Shown: positions 1 to 7,519 of the stretch, in pieces
Layout of the letters: each line of letters begins with the position of its first letter
Position numbering within the stretch: the first letter of the stretch is position 1
Assembly: GCA_934309145.1 (NCBI GenBank)
Contig: CAKRCW010000001.1
Location: forward strand, 248,001-312,000
Source of the DNA: an uncultured Lachnospiraceae bacterium
GTDB lineage: Bacteria > Bacillota > Clostridia > Lachnospirales > Lachnospiraceae
Reading direction: 5' to 3'
Length of the DNA stretch: 64,000 nucleotides
Program-made: the position numbers and the translations under genes
The notes under the pieces: model-generated
Database searches by the model: none
Told to the model about the DNA's origin: nothing
The model's input: only the letters and a program-made list of their open reading frames with translations

Positions 1-517
1 AACGCTTCATTTTTGGCTGTGGTCTGCTGCTCTCTTTTTTCTTATTTTGCTTTTTCTTCATAGACTTCTGCTCTTTTTCAAGACGCATCATGACTTTATT
101 TTTATCAGGTATGGCAACACTTGACTTGCTCTCCTTCGGACGACTTGACTTAGTTCTTCTGGCATTATCCTCATCGTCATCATCCTTGCTCTGGAATCTA
201 GGCGAGCTGTTATATGGCCTGTTCTTATTATCTCTAGGGTATCCTGTACCTCTGTTGTCTCTGTTGTCTCTGTTATCTCTGTTATCTCTGCTTTCCCTGT
301 TGTCTCTTCCACCTCGTCTGTCTGGTCTGTCTGTACCCCTGTTGTCATAGCGTCTCTCACCTCTGTTTCCGTCACCACGTCCGCCTTCACTGCGTCCCTG
401 GCTTCTCTGGCCACCTCTCTGAGAGTATCCGCTATGATTGCTCCTTGAACCATTATTTGAACTATTATGTGTTCTGTTCATGTTGGAACCGCCTTCATTT
501 GTTCCCTGCGTTACCAC
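1..517 (-). CDS. Partial CDS: basic low-complexity Arg/Asp/Asn/Gly-rich protein, function unknown
   Basis: I do not recognise a family. The 3' end lies beyond the left edge, so only about 172 residues are visible. I chose the GTG at 515-517 as start because an AAAGGAGA ribosome-binding site (525-532) lies 7 bases upstream; the next in-frame ATG (479-481) has none. The product opens with a Ser/Asn/Gly/Arg-rich stretch, then about five tandem D-N-R triplets near residues 60-80, an acidic DDDDED patch, and a Lys-rich tail. This composition resembles disordered RNA-binding (RGG-like) segments, but that is inference. It starts 47 bp after the first spo0A paralog and is probably co-transcribed with it. 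A second minus-strand frame (88-453) is also open but has no ribosome-binding site. Confidence 0.7.
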   Translation of the reverse strand, partial: MVTQGTNEGGSNMNRTHNSSNNGSRSNHSGYSQRGGQRSQGRSEGGRGDGNRGERRYDNRGTDRPDRRGGRDNRESRDNRDNRDNRDNRGTGYPRDNKNRPYNSSPRFQSKDDDDEDNARRTKSSRPKESKSSVAIPDKNKVMMRLEKEQKSMKKKQNKKKESSRPQPKMKR

Positions 518-564
518 TTTTGTATCTCCTTTCTCCGGCTTTACCGCCACTTTTATCGCATGTT

Positions 565-1356
565 TTATGCATGCATTTTATATTCAATTCGGAGCTTATC
601 TGCTATTAATGCAATAAATTCCGAATTAGTAGGCTTACCCTTGCCTGCACTTACTGTATATCCAAACATCTCTTCTATAACTTCTATCTTACCTCTTCCC
701 CATGCCACCTCTATGGCATGTCTTATTGCACGCTCTACGCTGCTAGAAGTTGTCTTGTACTTTTTGGCAATACTCGGATATAATAGCTTGGTGATAAAAT
801 TAAGCATATTCATATCATTTATCGCCATTATGATTCCTTCTCTTATGTACTGATAGCCCTTGATGTGTGCCGGAATTCCTATCTCCCTTATGATCTCCGT
901 AACATCATTCTCTATAGAGCTTATCTCGCAAAGCTCAGCAGATTTTCCCCCATCCGGACATGTATCAGTCTCCCATCCTGATAGACCGGCTACCTGCATG
1001 ATTCTTTTGCTTAAAATGTCAGGATTACACGGCTTCATAATATAATAATCTGCCCCCAGATTAAATGCCATGCTTATTATCCTTGGTGAACCTACTGTCG
1101 ACAGGAATATAATCTTAGTGTCACTAAGCTCCTCATTAGCCCTTATCTGTTCCACTACCTCAAGCCCATCTACATTAGTTATAAATACATCAATCAATAA
1201 AACATCTGGCTTGTATTTACAAACTAAATCATATACCTCGCTGCCGTCATCGGTCTCATATAAAATATCAAATTCCCCTCTTTGTGCCTGTAATTGCCTT
1301 GATAGCATTTCGTAGCCGGAATCAGCAATTACAACACGAACTTCCCGTTCTGTCAT
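565..1356 (-). CDS. spo0A: Spo0A-family response regulator, paralog with intact receiver
   Basis: Spo0A is the DNA-binding master regulator of entry into sporulation, activated by phosphorylation of its receiver. The 263 residues match the family length. The receiver (about 1-120) keeps an acidic residue at D12, the phospho-acceptor D56 in LLIDVFITNVDG, the Ser/Thr of FLST and the Lys of IMKP. The usual DIIMPHLDG motif is altered to DVFITNVDG. The C-terminal effector domain (about 150-260) has the near-invariant HIKGYQY and SVERAIRHAIEVAWGRG segments. The start ATG follows GGAGAGAG. The gene lies directly downstream of a second spo0A paralog with a 137-bp gap holding its own promoter. Family is certain; which paralog is the functional ortholog is inferred from the receiver residues. 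Confidence 0.9.
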   Translation of the reverse strand: MTEREVRVVIADSGYEMLSRQLQAQRGEFDILYETDDGSEVYDLVCKYKPDVLLIDVFITNVDGLEVVEQIRANEELSDTKIIFLSTVGSPRIISMAFNLGADYYIMKPCNPDILSKRIMQVAGLSGWETDTCPDGGKSAELCEISSIENDVTEIIREIGIPAHIKGYQYIREGIIMAINDMNMLNFITKLLYPSIAKKYKTTSSSVERAIRHAIEVAWGRGKIEVIEEMFGYTVSAGKGKPTNSEFIALIADKLRIEYKMHA

Positions 1357-1409
1357 AATCTCTCTCCTTCTTGCTACATCTCCACATCAATCAATTCAAC
1401 CATATGGAG

Positions 1410-1438
1410 ATGATATAATTTTCAAATTTCATTGTCAA
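1410..1438 (-). promoter_or_regulatory. Sigma-A-type promoter of the first spo0A paralog
   Basis: On the minus strand TTGACA (1433-1438) and TATCAT (1410-1415) are separated by 17 bases, about 55 bp upstream of the 1356 start. This gives the downstream paralog its own promoter independent of the upstream one. Confidence 0.65.
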
Positions 1439-1477
1439 GCTAAAATATGTTAATTTTTTACATAAATATCATTTTTT

Positions 1478-1484
1478 CATCGAC
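1478..1484 (-). promoter_or_regulatory. Possible Spo0A box (TGTCGAT)
   Basis: TGTCGAT on the minus strand matches 6 of 7 positions of the Spo0A box TGTCGAA and lies about 40 bp upstream of the promoter at 1410-1438. The position would suit autoregulation, but a single 6/7 match in AT-rich DNA is weak. Confidence 0.35.
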
Positions 1485-1493
1485 AATTTTTTC

Positions 1494-2288
1494 TTAGGCA
1501 CTCTTCATTTTTGCTTCTAATCTTATCTTATCAGCTATTAATGCTATAAATTCTGAATTAGTAGGCTTAGTCCTTCCGTTATTCATTGAATATCCAAATA
1601 ACTCATTTATGGTATCAGTCTTTCCTCTCCCCCATGCAACCTCAATAGCATGTCTTATTGCACGCTCAACTCTTGATGGTGTTGTATTGTATTCCTTAGC
1701 TATGGAAGGATACAGCTGCTTTGTAATAGAATCTAATATATCCATATCCATTACAGCCATCATTATTGAGCTTCTCAAATACTGATATCCCTTAATATGA
1801 GCCGGGACACCTATCTCATGTATAATATCTGTAACAACTACCTCAAGCTCATTTTCATCTGTCTTTTCCTTATCATCGGGCTTGTATATTCTTACATCCT
1901 TAGCCCTGCTCTTTGATGTTATACTCACCTCCTTAGAAAATTCTTCTTCGCTAAGCTTATCAGGAAGCATATTTACATATATATTATTCATTTTTCCCTT
2001 ACATATTGCTTCCGTAAATCTTAACTGGCTTGAGTTTCCCTCAACTATGAATTTATATCCTTTGTTCCCCAACTGATTTATCTCATCCATAACCGCTATT
2101 CCATCTTTATTTGGAAGAAGTAAATCAAGAATAATTACATCAGGTGAATTTAACTTAATTGCATTTACAGCATTCGAGCCATCTGATATGCATCCACATA
2201 CATCTATATTGCCCTGATGTTCCAATATTCTTTTCATGTCTACAGCACTCTTGTTATCGTGCTTTACGATAAGTACCTTTGTCCTCAT
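1494..2288 (-). CDS. spo0A: Spo0A-family regulator, paralog with degenerate receiver
   Basis: This is a second Spo0A homologue of 264 residues. The effector domain (about 150-262) keeps HIKGYQY, RVERAIRHAIEVAWGRG and KPTNSEFIALIADK almost identically to the neighbouring paralog, so it should bind the same type of operator. The receiver is eroded: the acidic pair is reduced to H10-D11, D55 remains in LDLLLPNKDG, but the conserved Thr/Ser strand reads FIVEG and the conserved Lys-Pro strand reads YVNMLP, with no Lys. It follows spoIVB, the usual location of spo0A. Its ribosome-binding site is GGGGAGGA. It may be phosphorylation-independent or may modulate the other paralog; both are inference. 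Confidence 0.85.
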   Translation of the reverse strand: MRTKVLIVKHDNKSAVDMKRILEHQGNIDVCGCISDGSNAVNAIKLNSPDVIILDLLLPNKDGIAVMDEINQLGNKGYKFIVEGNSSQLRFTEAICKGKMNNIYVNMLPDKLSEEEFSKEVSITSKSRAKDVRIYKPDDKEKTDENELEVVVTDIIHEIGVPAHIKGYQYLRSSIMMAVMDMDILDSITKQLYPSIAKEYNTTPSRVERAIRHAIEVAWGRGKTDTINELFGYSMNNGRTKPTNSEFIALIADKIRLEAKMKSA

Positions 2289-2433
2289 AAAATCCTCCCC
2301 TTCTTCAACAATATATTCTTTTATTGTTCCATGTCATTATAAATTCAAGATTTTATGAGGGCAATACATAAACATACGCAAGTTGCGACAGTAGATATTG
2401 ACAGCATTTTCTGGCATTTTGTGCTATATTTTT

Positions 2434-2440
2434 TTCGACA
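2434..2440 (-). promoter_or_regulatory. Spo0A box (TGTCGAA) upstream of the second spo0A paralog
   Basis: The minus strand reads TGTCGAA exactly, 146 bp upstream of the 2288 start. A weaker relative, TGTCGCA, lies at 2384-2390. The match to the known consensus is direct; binding and autoregulation are inferred. Confidence 0.55.
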
Positions 2441-2508
2441 TCACTAATCCCATTTTTTCGATTTACTTATCAACAAATTACTAACCTTTTATCAACTGAC
2501 ATAGCACT

Positions 2509-3600
2509 TTAATTACTCTCTAACATGTTTTCTACAAAAATTCCATAACCATTAGTTGAATCTCTGAGAAAAACATGTGTAACCGCCCCTAAAAGCTTAC
2601 CATCCTGTATTATCGGGGTACCACTCATTCCCTGTACAATACCTCCGGTAATTCCAAGCAGTCTCTCATCTGTAACCTTTAACTCAAGGCTTTTTCCATC
2701 CTCATTATCACTCAGATTAATATCAGTAATCTCTACCTCATAATAATCAGCCACTCCCGAAACCGCTGACAGAATATAAGCCTTTCCAAGGTGCGCCTCC
2801 TCCTTTTTTGCGACAGGAATCCACTCCCCGCTCATAAGACTATCCGAGCCATGCTTAGTCATGTAACCCTGTATTCCACACGAAGAGTTATTATTAATTC
2901 TACCAACTATATGCTCTCCTGAATAGTCGATTATGCCCTCTAATCTACCCGGATTATTGCCCGAAGGTTTTACAACATTTATTAAGTTTGCATCATATAT
3001 CGCACCATCTGATATGGAAAATGCCACACCTGTGTCATTATCATTTATACTGTGTCCCAATGCACCAAAACCATTTTCGTCAATATAAGTCAGAGTTCCT
3101 ATTCCGGATATATCGTCCTTAACCCATAAACCGAGCATATAGTTTCCTTTTTCATTTAATACTGGTGTTGCCATAACATTAAGCTCTTCTTCGCCACGCA
3201 CAATGCCAATAGAAAGCTCACCGCCATTGCTTTCTTCGACAAGTTCAATCAAATCATTCTTATCTTCAACCAAATTCCCGTTTATTGAGACTATATAATC
3301 TCCCTGCTTAAGCTTTCCCTCACATGGGGAAGTTTTTTCCCCATTCCTCGACATTATTTCGCTGGTATTTATAACCATAACTCCATCCGTTTTTACATAT
3401 ATTCCTATCGGAGTGCCACAGGGGATAACCATCCGTACATCCTCAAAGCTGCTCTCACATTGCTCATCAGATACCTTCTCCGCAAGCACACTCTTATTCT
3501 CACTTTGGGAAATAACATTCTTATTATATGCAAAATACATCAGGGTACAGATTAATGTCAGTAATGCAACAAGAAAATTTCTGTATCTTTCCTTACACAT
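2509..3600 (-). CDS. spoIVB: SpoIVB serine peptidase (S55)
   Basis: SpoIVB is the forespore-secreted protease that triggers pro-sigma-K processing in the mother cell. The 363 residues have an N-terminal membrane/signal segment (about 8-25), a PDZ domain (about 60-145, with GDYIVSINGN), and an S55 catalytic domain. The catalytic triad can be placed as H183 (ALGHSI), D311 (TDERLLG) and S326 (GMSGTP). The 15-residue Asp-Ser spacing equals that of the Bacillus enzyme. The start ATG follows GGGAGGAAAAG. The gene sits between recN and spo0A, the conserved Firmicutes order. A candidate Spo0A box lies 45 bp upstream. Confidence 0.95.
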   Translation of the reverse strand: MCKERYRNFLVALLTLICTLMYFAYNKNVISQSENKSVLAEKVSDEQCESSFEDVRMVIPCGTPIGIYVKTDGVMVINTSEIMSRNGEKTSPCEGKLKQGDYIVSINGNLVEDKNDLIELVEESNGGELSIGIVRGEEELNVMATPVLNEKGNYMLGLWVKDDISGIGTLTYIDENGFGALGHSINDNDTGVAFSISDGAIYDANLINVVKPSGNNPGRLEGIIDYSGEHIVGRINNNSSCGIQGYMTKHGSDSLMSGEWIPVAKKEEAHLGKAYILSAVSGVADYYEVEITDINLSDNEDGKSLELKVTDERLLGITGGIVQGMSGTPIIQDGKLLGAVTHVFLRDSTNGYGIFVENMLESN

Positions 3601-3644
3601 CTGCTTTTCCTCCCATATATCATAAGTTCTTTTTATATAAATTT

Positions 3645-3651
3645 TTCGTCA
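3645..3651 (-). promoter_or_regulatory. Possible Spo0A box (TGACGAA) upstream of spoIVB
   Basis: The minus strand reads TTGACGAA, matching TGNCGAA, 45 bp upstream of the spoIVB start and abutting the recN terminator. The same arrangement (terminator T-run then TTGACGAA) occurs before spoIIAA. Classical spoIVB control is by forespore sigma factors, so direct Spo0A control is only a suggestion. Confidence 0.4.
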
Positions 3652-3689
3652 AAAATAAAAAAGAGTACACGCTAATTCCATGTACTCTT
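3651..3689 (-). terminator. Rho-independent terminator after recN
   Basis: A 9-bp stem AAGAGTACA/TGTACTCTT (3661-3689) with an 11-base loop is followed on the minus strand by TTTTATTTTT. It lies 27 bp after the recN stop and ends the long asp23-recN operon. Confidence 0.8.
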
Positions 3690-3715
3690 ATTATCCTTAT
3701 TTTCGCAAAAGATAA

Positions 3716-5401
3716 TTAGTATATTTTTGTTCGTTCTGCCAATCCTTTCATTTCCCTTGCATTTGCTATTGTATTATCCGTTATCTCAACTCCACCTAGC
3801 AGCCTTGCTATTTCAACCACTTCTTCTTCATCTGACAGACGTTTAATGCTGGAAATTGTTTTATTATTTTCCACATTTTTCTCAATTATGTAATGCGTAT
3901 CTGCCATAGCTGCTATTTGCGGAAGATGTGTTATACATATAACCTGATGATTCTTAGATATTACTGCCATCTTCTCAGCAACCTTCTGTGCTGTTCTTCC
4001 ACTTATACCAACATCTATCTCGTCAAATACGAGTGTTGGCGTATCATCCTCGTAAGCAAGGCTTGATTTTAATGCAAGCATTACTCTTGATAATTCTCCA
4101 CCGGATGCGACCTCATAAAGAGGTCTCATAGGCTCACCGACATTAGTAGATATCATAAAATATGCTATATCTCTTCCATTTGCAGTATAATGGTCATTTT
4201 GTTCAAATTTCATTTCAAACATAACCGTCATAAAGTTAAGCTCCATAAGAGAAGCCTTAAGCATCTCGGTAAGCTTTTGTGCGGCAGACTTTCTGCTCTC
4301 TGTAAGCTTAAAGCTTGCCATATCAAGCTTTTCTTCTATAAGCTTAAGTTTTTTCTTAAGCTCTGTCCTATATTCATCATAGCTCACAAGTTTATTATAT
4401 TCTTCCTCATATTCATCACATGTATGTAAGATATCCTCTATTGTCCTGCCGTATTTTAATTTCAATGAATTAATCAAATTTAATCTATCTTCTATCTCAG
4501 AAAATGACTGCTCATCAAATGTCATATCTTCCATATAATGACTTATCTCACGATTAAAATCATTCAACATTCCATCTATATCCTGAAGCATATCATAAGA
4601 GCCCCTCAAATCCTCATCCATCTCTGAAGCCCTGGCAAGCTGCTGTACAAGATGTCCTATTATCTCACCAACAGAATCATTATTATCATACCCTGTCATG
4701 CTGTATATCTCATCCATAATGGATAATATTTCCTTAGAATTAAGTGCCTTTTTATAGCTGTTCTCAAGAGTTTCATCTTCTCCTGTTTTTAAATCAGATG
4801 CCTTTATCTCCTTTATCTGGTAATCGAGGAAATCCATTCTCTTGTTCTTTTCAGCCTCATCCATAGAATTTGTCTCAAGCTCTTTTTTTATGTCAGTGTA
4901 TTCAGTATACAGTGCCCTTACCAACGCCTTTTTATCAGCTATGGCATTTCCGCCAAAATGGTCTAAAATGGCAAGGTGTTTATCTGCCTTCAACAAGGTC
5001 TGCTGCTCATGCTGTGCATGAAGGTCTATAAGTAAAGCTGCTATCTCCTTTAACCTTGCTGTTGTGACTGTTGTGTCATTAACTCTGTTTACTGTTCTTC
5101 CTGACGACGATAACCGCCTGCTTATAACCAGTTCTCCATCACTAAATGGAATCTCAAATTCAAGCAGCTTATCCTTGATATGCTCCTGATTCACAAAAAA
5201 TGTAAGCTCAACCAAGCCATCACTGTCGCTGTCCCTTAAAAGCTCCTTATTAAACTTGCCGCCAAGACATATTCCAAGAGAGCCTATTATTATAGATTTT
5301 CCGGCACCGGTTTCACCGGTCAGAATGTTAAGTCCATCCTCAAATTCTACATCTATCTCGTCAATCAATGCTATATTTTTAATATGCATATTTTGCAACA
5401 T
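3716..5401 (-). CDS. recN: DNA repair protein RecN
   Basis: RecN is an SMC-like ATPase acting early in double-strand-break repair. The 561 residues contain an N-terminal Walker A (GETGAGKS), the QQTLL segment after the first head, a long coiled-coil middle (about 150-380), the ABC signature SGGELSRV and the Walker B strand TLVFDEIDVGISG. Length is normal for the family. The ATG follows AGGAGAG. Its start lies 23 bp inside the end of argR, so the two are translationally coupled. It is the last gene of the operon and is followed by a strong terminator. The argR-recN-spoIVB-spo0A order is conserved in Firmicutes. Confidence 0.96.
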   Translation of the reverse strand: MLQNMHIKNIALIDEIDVEFEDGLNILTGETGAGKSIIIGSLGICLGGKFNKELLRDSDSDGLVELTFFVNQEHIKDKLLEFEIPFSDGELVISRRLSSSGRTVNRVNDTTVTTARLKEIAALLIDLHAQHEQQTLLKADKHLAILDHFGGNAIADKKALVRALYTEYTDIKKELETNSMDEAEKNKRMDFLDYQIKEIKASDLKTGEDETLENSYKKALNSKEILSIMDEIYSMTGYDNNDSVGEIIGHLVQQLARASEMDEDLRGSYDMLQDIDGMLNDFNREISHYMEDMTFDEQSFSEIEDRLNLINSLKLKYGRTIEDILHTCDEYEEEYNKLVSYDEYRTELKKKLKLIEEKLDMASFKLTESRKSAAQKLTEMLKASLMELNFMTVMFEMKFEQNDHYTANGRDIAYFMISTNVGEPMRPLYEVASGGELSRVMLALKSSLAYEDDTPTLVFDEIDVGISGRTAQKVAEKMAVISKNHQVICITHLPQIAAMADTHYIIEKNVENNKTISSIKRLSDEEEVVEIARLLGGVEITDNTIANAREMKGLAERTKIY

Positions 5402-5840
5402 GTTTTATCTCTCCTATTATCTTTTCTGCCATCTGTGAATGTTTTATGGCAACAAACAATGTATCGTCACCGGCAATACATCCAACTATCCCATCTATGT
5501 CAAGCTTATCAAATGCTGCACCAACTGCCATCGCCATTCCAGGAACAGTCTTTACAACAATTATATTCTCTGCCTGCTCAAGAGAAACTATACAATTCTC
5601 AAGAACCTGTGCATATGAACCGGTATTCGCAGTATCTGCAGATGCATTTCCAACGACATATCTTCTCTTATTACCATCATATGCCACTTTTTTTAGGTTA
5701 AGCTCTCTTATATCTCTTGATATTGTCGCCTGAGTTGTTACAAATCCATAAGCAGACAGCTTAGCCATCAGTTCTTCCTGAGTCTCTATGGCATACTCGT
5801 TAATTATTCTGACTATCTCCCGCTGTCTCGCCTGTTTCAT
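5379..5840 (-). CDS. argR: Arginine repressor ArgR
   Basis: ArgR is the hexameric arginine-responsive regulator of arginine synthesis and breakdown. The 153 residues have an N-terminal winged helix (about 1-70) with TTQATISRDIRELNLKK, and a C-terminal oligomerisation and arginine-binding domain ending in the GCIAGDDTLF motif. The gene overlaps nadK by 41 bp at its start and recN by 23 bp at its end. It therefore depends on the upstream operon for expression. No arginine genes lie nearby; adjacency to recN is simply the conserved Firmicutes order. Identification rests on clear motifs and length. Confidence 0.95.
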   Translation of the reverse strand: MKQARQREIVRIINEYAIETQEELMAKLSAYGFVTTQATISRDIRELNLKKVAYDGNKRRYVVGNASADTANTGSYAQVLENCIVSLEQAENIIVVKTVPGMAMAVGAAFDKLDIDGIVGCIAGDDTLFVAIKHSQMAEKIIGEIKHVAKYAY

Positions 5841-6678
5841 ACTGTAATCCTCCTATTTTATCACGCAAAACGCTATAAAAATTCAAATCATATAGCTTTA
5901 TCAGGCTAACTGACCTGCACGAAGCTACCACATTAACCTCATCTCCGGCAGAAAGTTCCATGTTATTCATTCCATCAAACGATACTATCGCCTCAGTATC
6001 CTGTGTCTTTCTCTTCTTAACTATCTCTATCCTTATCTTATCTGAGCTGTCAAATACAACACTCTTAGCCGTAAGTGAGTGTGGCGAAATCGGTGTCACC
6101 ACTATAACCTTAGACTTAGGACTAACAATAGGTCCTCCTGCCGACAAATTATATCCTGTAGAGCCGGTTGGTGTGGCAACTATAACTCCGTCAGCCTCAT
6201 ATGTATCTAAAAGCTGCTCATTTACATAGATATTTAATCCTATTATTCTTGAAAATCCTGCTCTTGTAATTACAACATCATTTAAAGAATGGAAGGTACT
6301 GTCATTGACATTTCCCTCAATCATCATTCTTCGCTCTAATTTATAATCATCCATAATAAGTCTGTCTATAGCCTTCTTGACATTGGATTTCTCAATTTCT
6401 GTCAAAAATCCAAGAGTTCCAAGATTCACGCCAAGGAGCGGTATATCATGTCCGCACAGACTGTGAACCGCCCTAAGCATAGTTCCGTCTCCGCCAAGAA
6501 CTATGACAGCCTCTATATCTGTCAGATATTCTTCCTTTATGTAATTGCCATTATAATGATTCTCATCACATATAATAACCGAAGTTGCCCCACACCCCAT
6601 TATATATGAGTGAATCATATTGCTAAGCTCAAGATTAATGTCCTTGTCCGTGTTTGCAAGTATTAAAAAATGCTTCAT
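5800..6678 (-). CDS. nadK: NAD kinase
   Basis: NAD kinase phosphorylates NAD to NADP in the cytoplasm. The 292-residue product shows the GGDGT motif (about 62-66), the downstream SLNDV motif, and the glycine-rich DGVIVATPTGSTGYNLSAGG segment of the active site. Length is normal. It starts 2 bp after tlyA with AAGGATGAG as ribosome-binding site. Its last 41 bp overlap the start of argR, and the tail beyond about residue 275 is Gly/Asp/Asn-rich and probably disordered. The pairing tlyA-nadK-argR is common in Clostridia. Confidence 0.95.
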   Translation of the reverse strand: MKHFLILANTDKDINLELSNMIHSYIMGCGATSVIICDENHYNGNYIKEEYLTDIEAVIVLGGDGTMLRAVHSLCGHDIPLLGVNLGTLGFLTEIEKSNVKKAIDRLIMDDYKLERRMMIEGNVNDSTFHSLNDVVITRAGFSRIIGLNIYVNEQLLDTYEADGVIVATPTGSTGYNLSAGGPIVSPKSKVIVVTPISPHSLTAKSVVFDSSDKIRIEIVKKRKTQDTEAIVSFDGMNNMELSAGDEVNVVASCRSVSLIKLYDLNFYSVLRDKIGGLQYETGETAGDSQNN

Positions 6679-6680
6679 AT

Positions 6681-7517
6681 CTACTCATCCTTGTTAAGAG
6701 TGCTGTGAGATTTCTCCACAACCTCCAATATATCCTGCTTAGTTATAGGCTTCCAATTCTCTGCATATGCCTTATCCTTAGACATATATAACAAATACTC
6801 TATGTTACCCTCTGGTCCTTTGACCGGTGAAAATGTGAGTGCCAGCGGATATAACTCTATCTCTCTGGCATAGTCAACAACCATCTCTATAACCTCTTCA
6901 TGTACCTTCTTGTCTCTGACTACGCCTTTCTTGCCGACCTTCTCTCTCCCTGCCTCAAACTGTGGTTTGATAAGACACACTATCCTGCCATCATCCTTGA
7001 GCAGTGCCTTTACAGGCAAAAGAACCTTGGTAAGCGAAATAAACGATACATCTATAGATGAAAAATCAAGCTTGTCCGCTATGTCGTCCTCTGTAACATA
7101 TCGGATATTAGTTTTCTCCATACACACAACCCGCTCATCATTCCTGAGCTTCCACGCTAACTGCCCATGTCCTACATCTACAGAATACACTTTCACCGCT
7201 CCACTCTGAAGCATACAGTCGGTAAATCCACCCGTTGAAGAACCTACATCCATACATATCGTATTGTCAAGAGATATGTCAAACTCCTTCATTGCCTTCT
7301 CAAGCTTGAGTCCTCCACGGCTCACAAACTTAAGTGTATTGCCCCTTACCTCTATATTAACTGTATCTGGAAATACTGTTCCAGCCTTATCCTCTTTGTT
7401 GTCATCAACATATACTATACCAGACATGATTATAGCCTTCGCTTTTTCTCTCGAAGGAGCAAGTCCGCGATTTACCAACAGCACATCAAGTCTCTCTTTC
7501 TTTATCTTCTCCTGCAT
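6681..7517 (-). CDS. tlyA: TlyA-family rRNA 2'-O-methyltransferase (FtsJ-like)
   Basis: TlyA proteins methylate rRNA ribose using S-adenosylmethionine; older annotations call them hemolysin A. The 278 residues have an N-terminal S4 RNA-binding domain (about 8-70, RLDVLLVNRGLAPSREKAK) and an FtsJ-type methyltransferase domain with motif I DVGSSTGGFTDCML and a later KPQFE motif. The ATG follows GGAGGAATAATT, and the gene begins 2 bp after the dxs stop. It lies in the conserved dxs-tlyA-nadK-argR-recN block. Family is certain; substrate specificity is inferred from homology. Confidence 0.93.
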   Translation of the reverse strand: MQEKIKKERLDVLLVNRGLAPSREKAKAIIMSGIVYVDDNKEDKAGTVFPDTVNIEVRGNTLKFVSRGGLKLEKAMKEFDISLDNTICMDVGSSTGGFTDCMLQSGAVKVYSVDVGHGQLAWKLRNDERVVCMEKTNIRYVTEDDIADKLDFSSIDVSFISLTKVLLPVKALLKDDGRIVCLIKPQFEAGREKVGKKGVVRDKKVHEEVIEMVVDYAREIELYPLALTFSPVKGPEGNIEYLLYMSKDKAYAENWKPITKQDILEVVEKSHSTLNKDE

Positions 7518-7519
7518 AA

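Noticed and set aside
240..310. Short tandem repeats that could suggest a CRISPR-like or satellite array
   Set aside because: The 9-base units code for D-N-R triplets within a gene; there are no spacers and no longer repeat.
88..453. Open minus-strand frame of 121 residues, and a Leu/Ser-rich plus-strand frame over 90-350
   Set aside because: Both read across the D-N-R codon repeats in the wrong frame. The frame starting at the GTG at 517 has a good ribosome-binding site and a coherent composition to the window edge.
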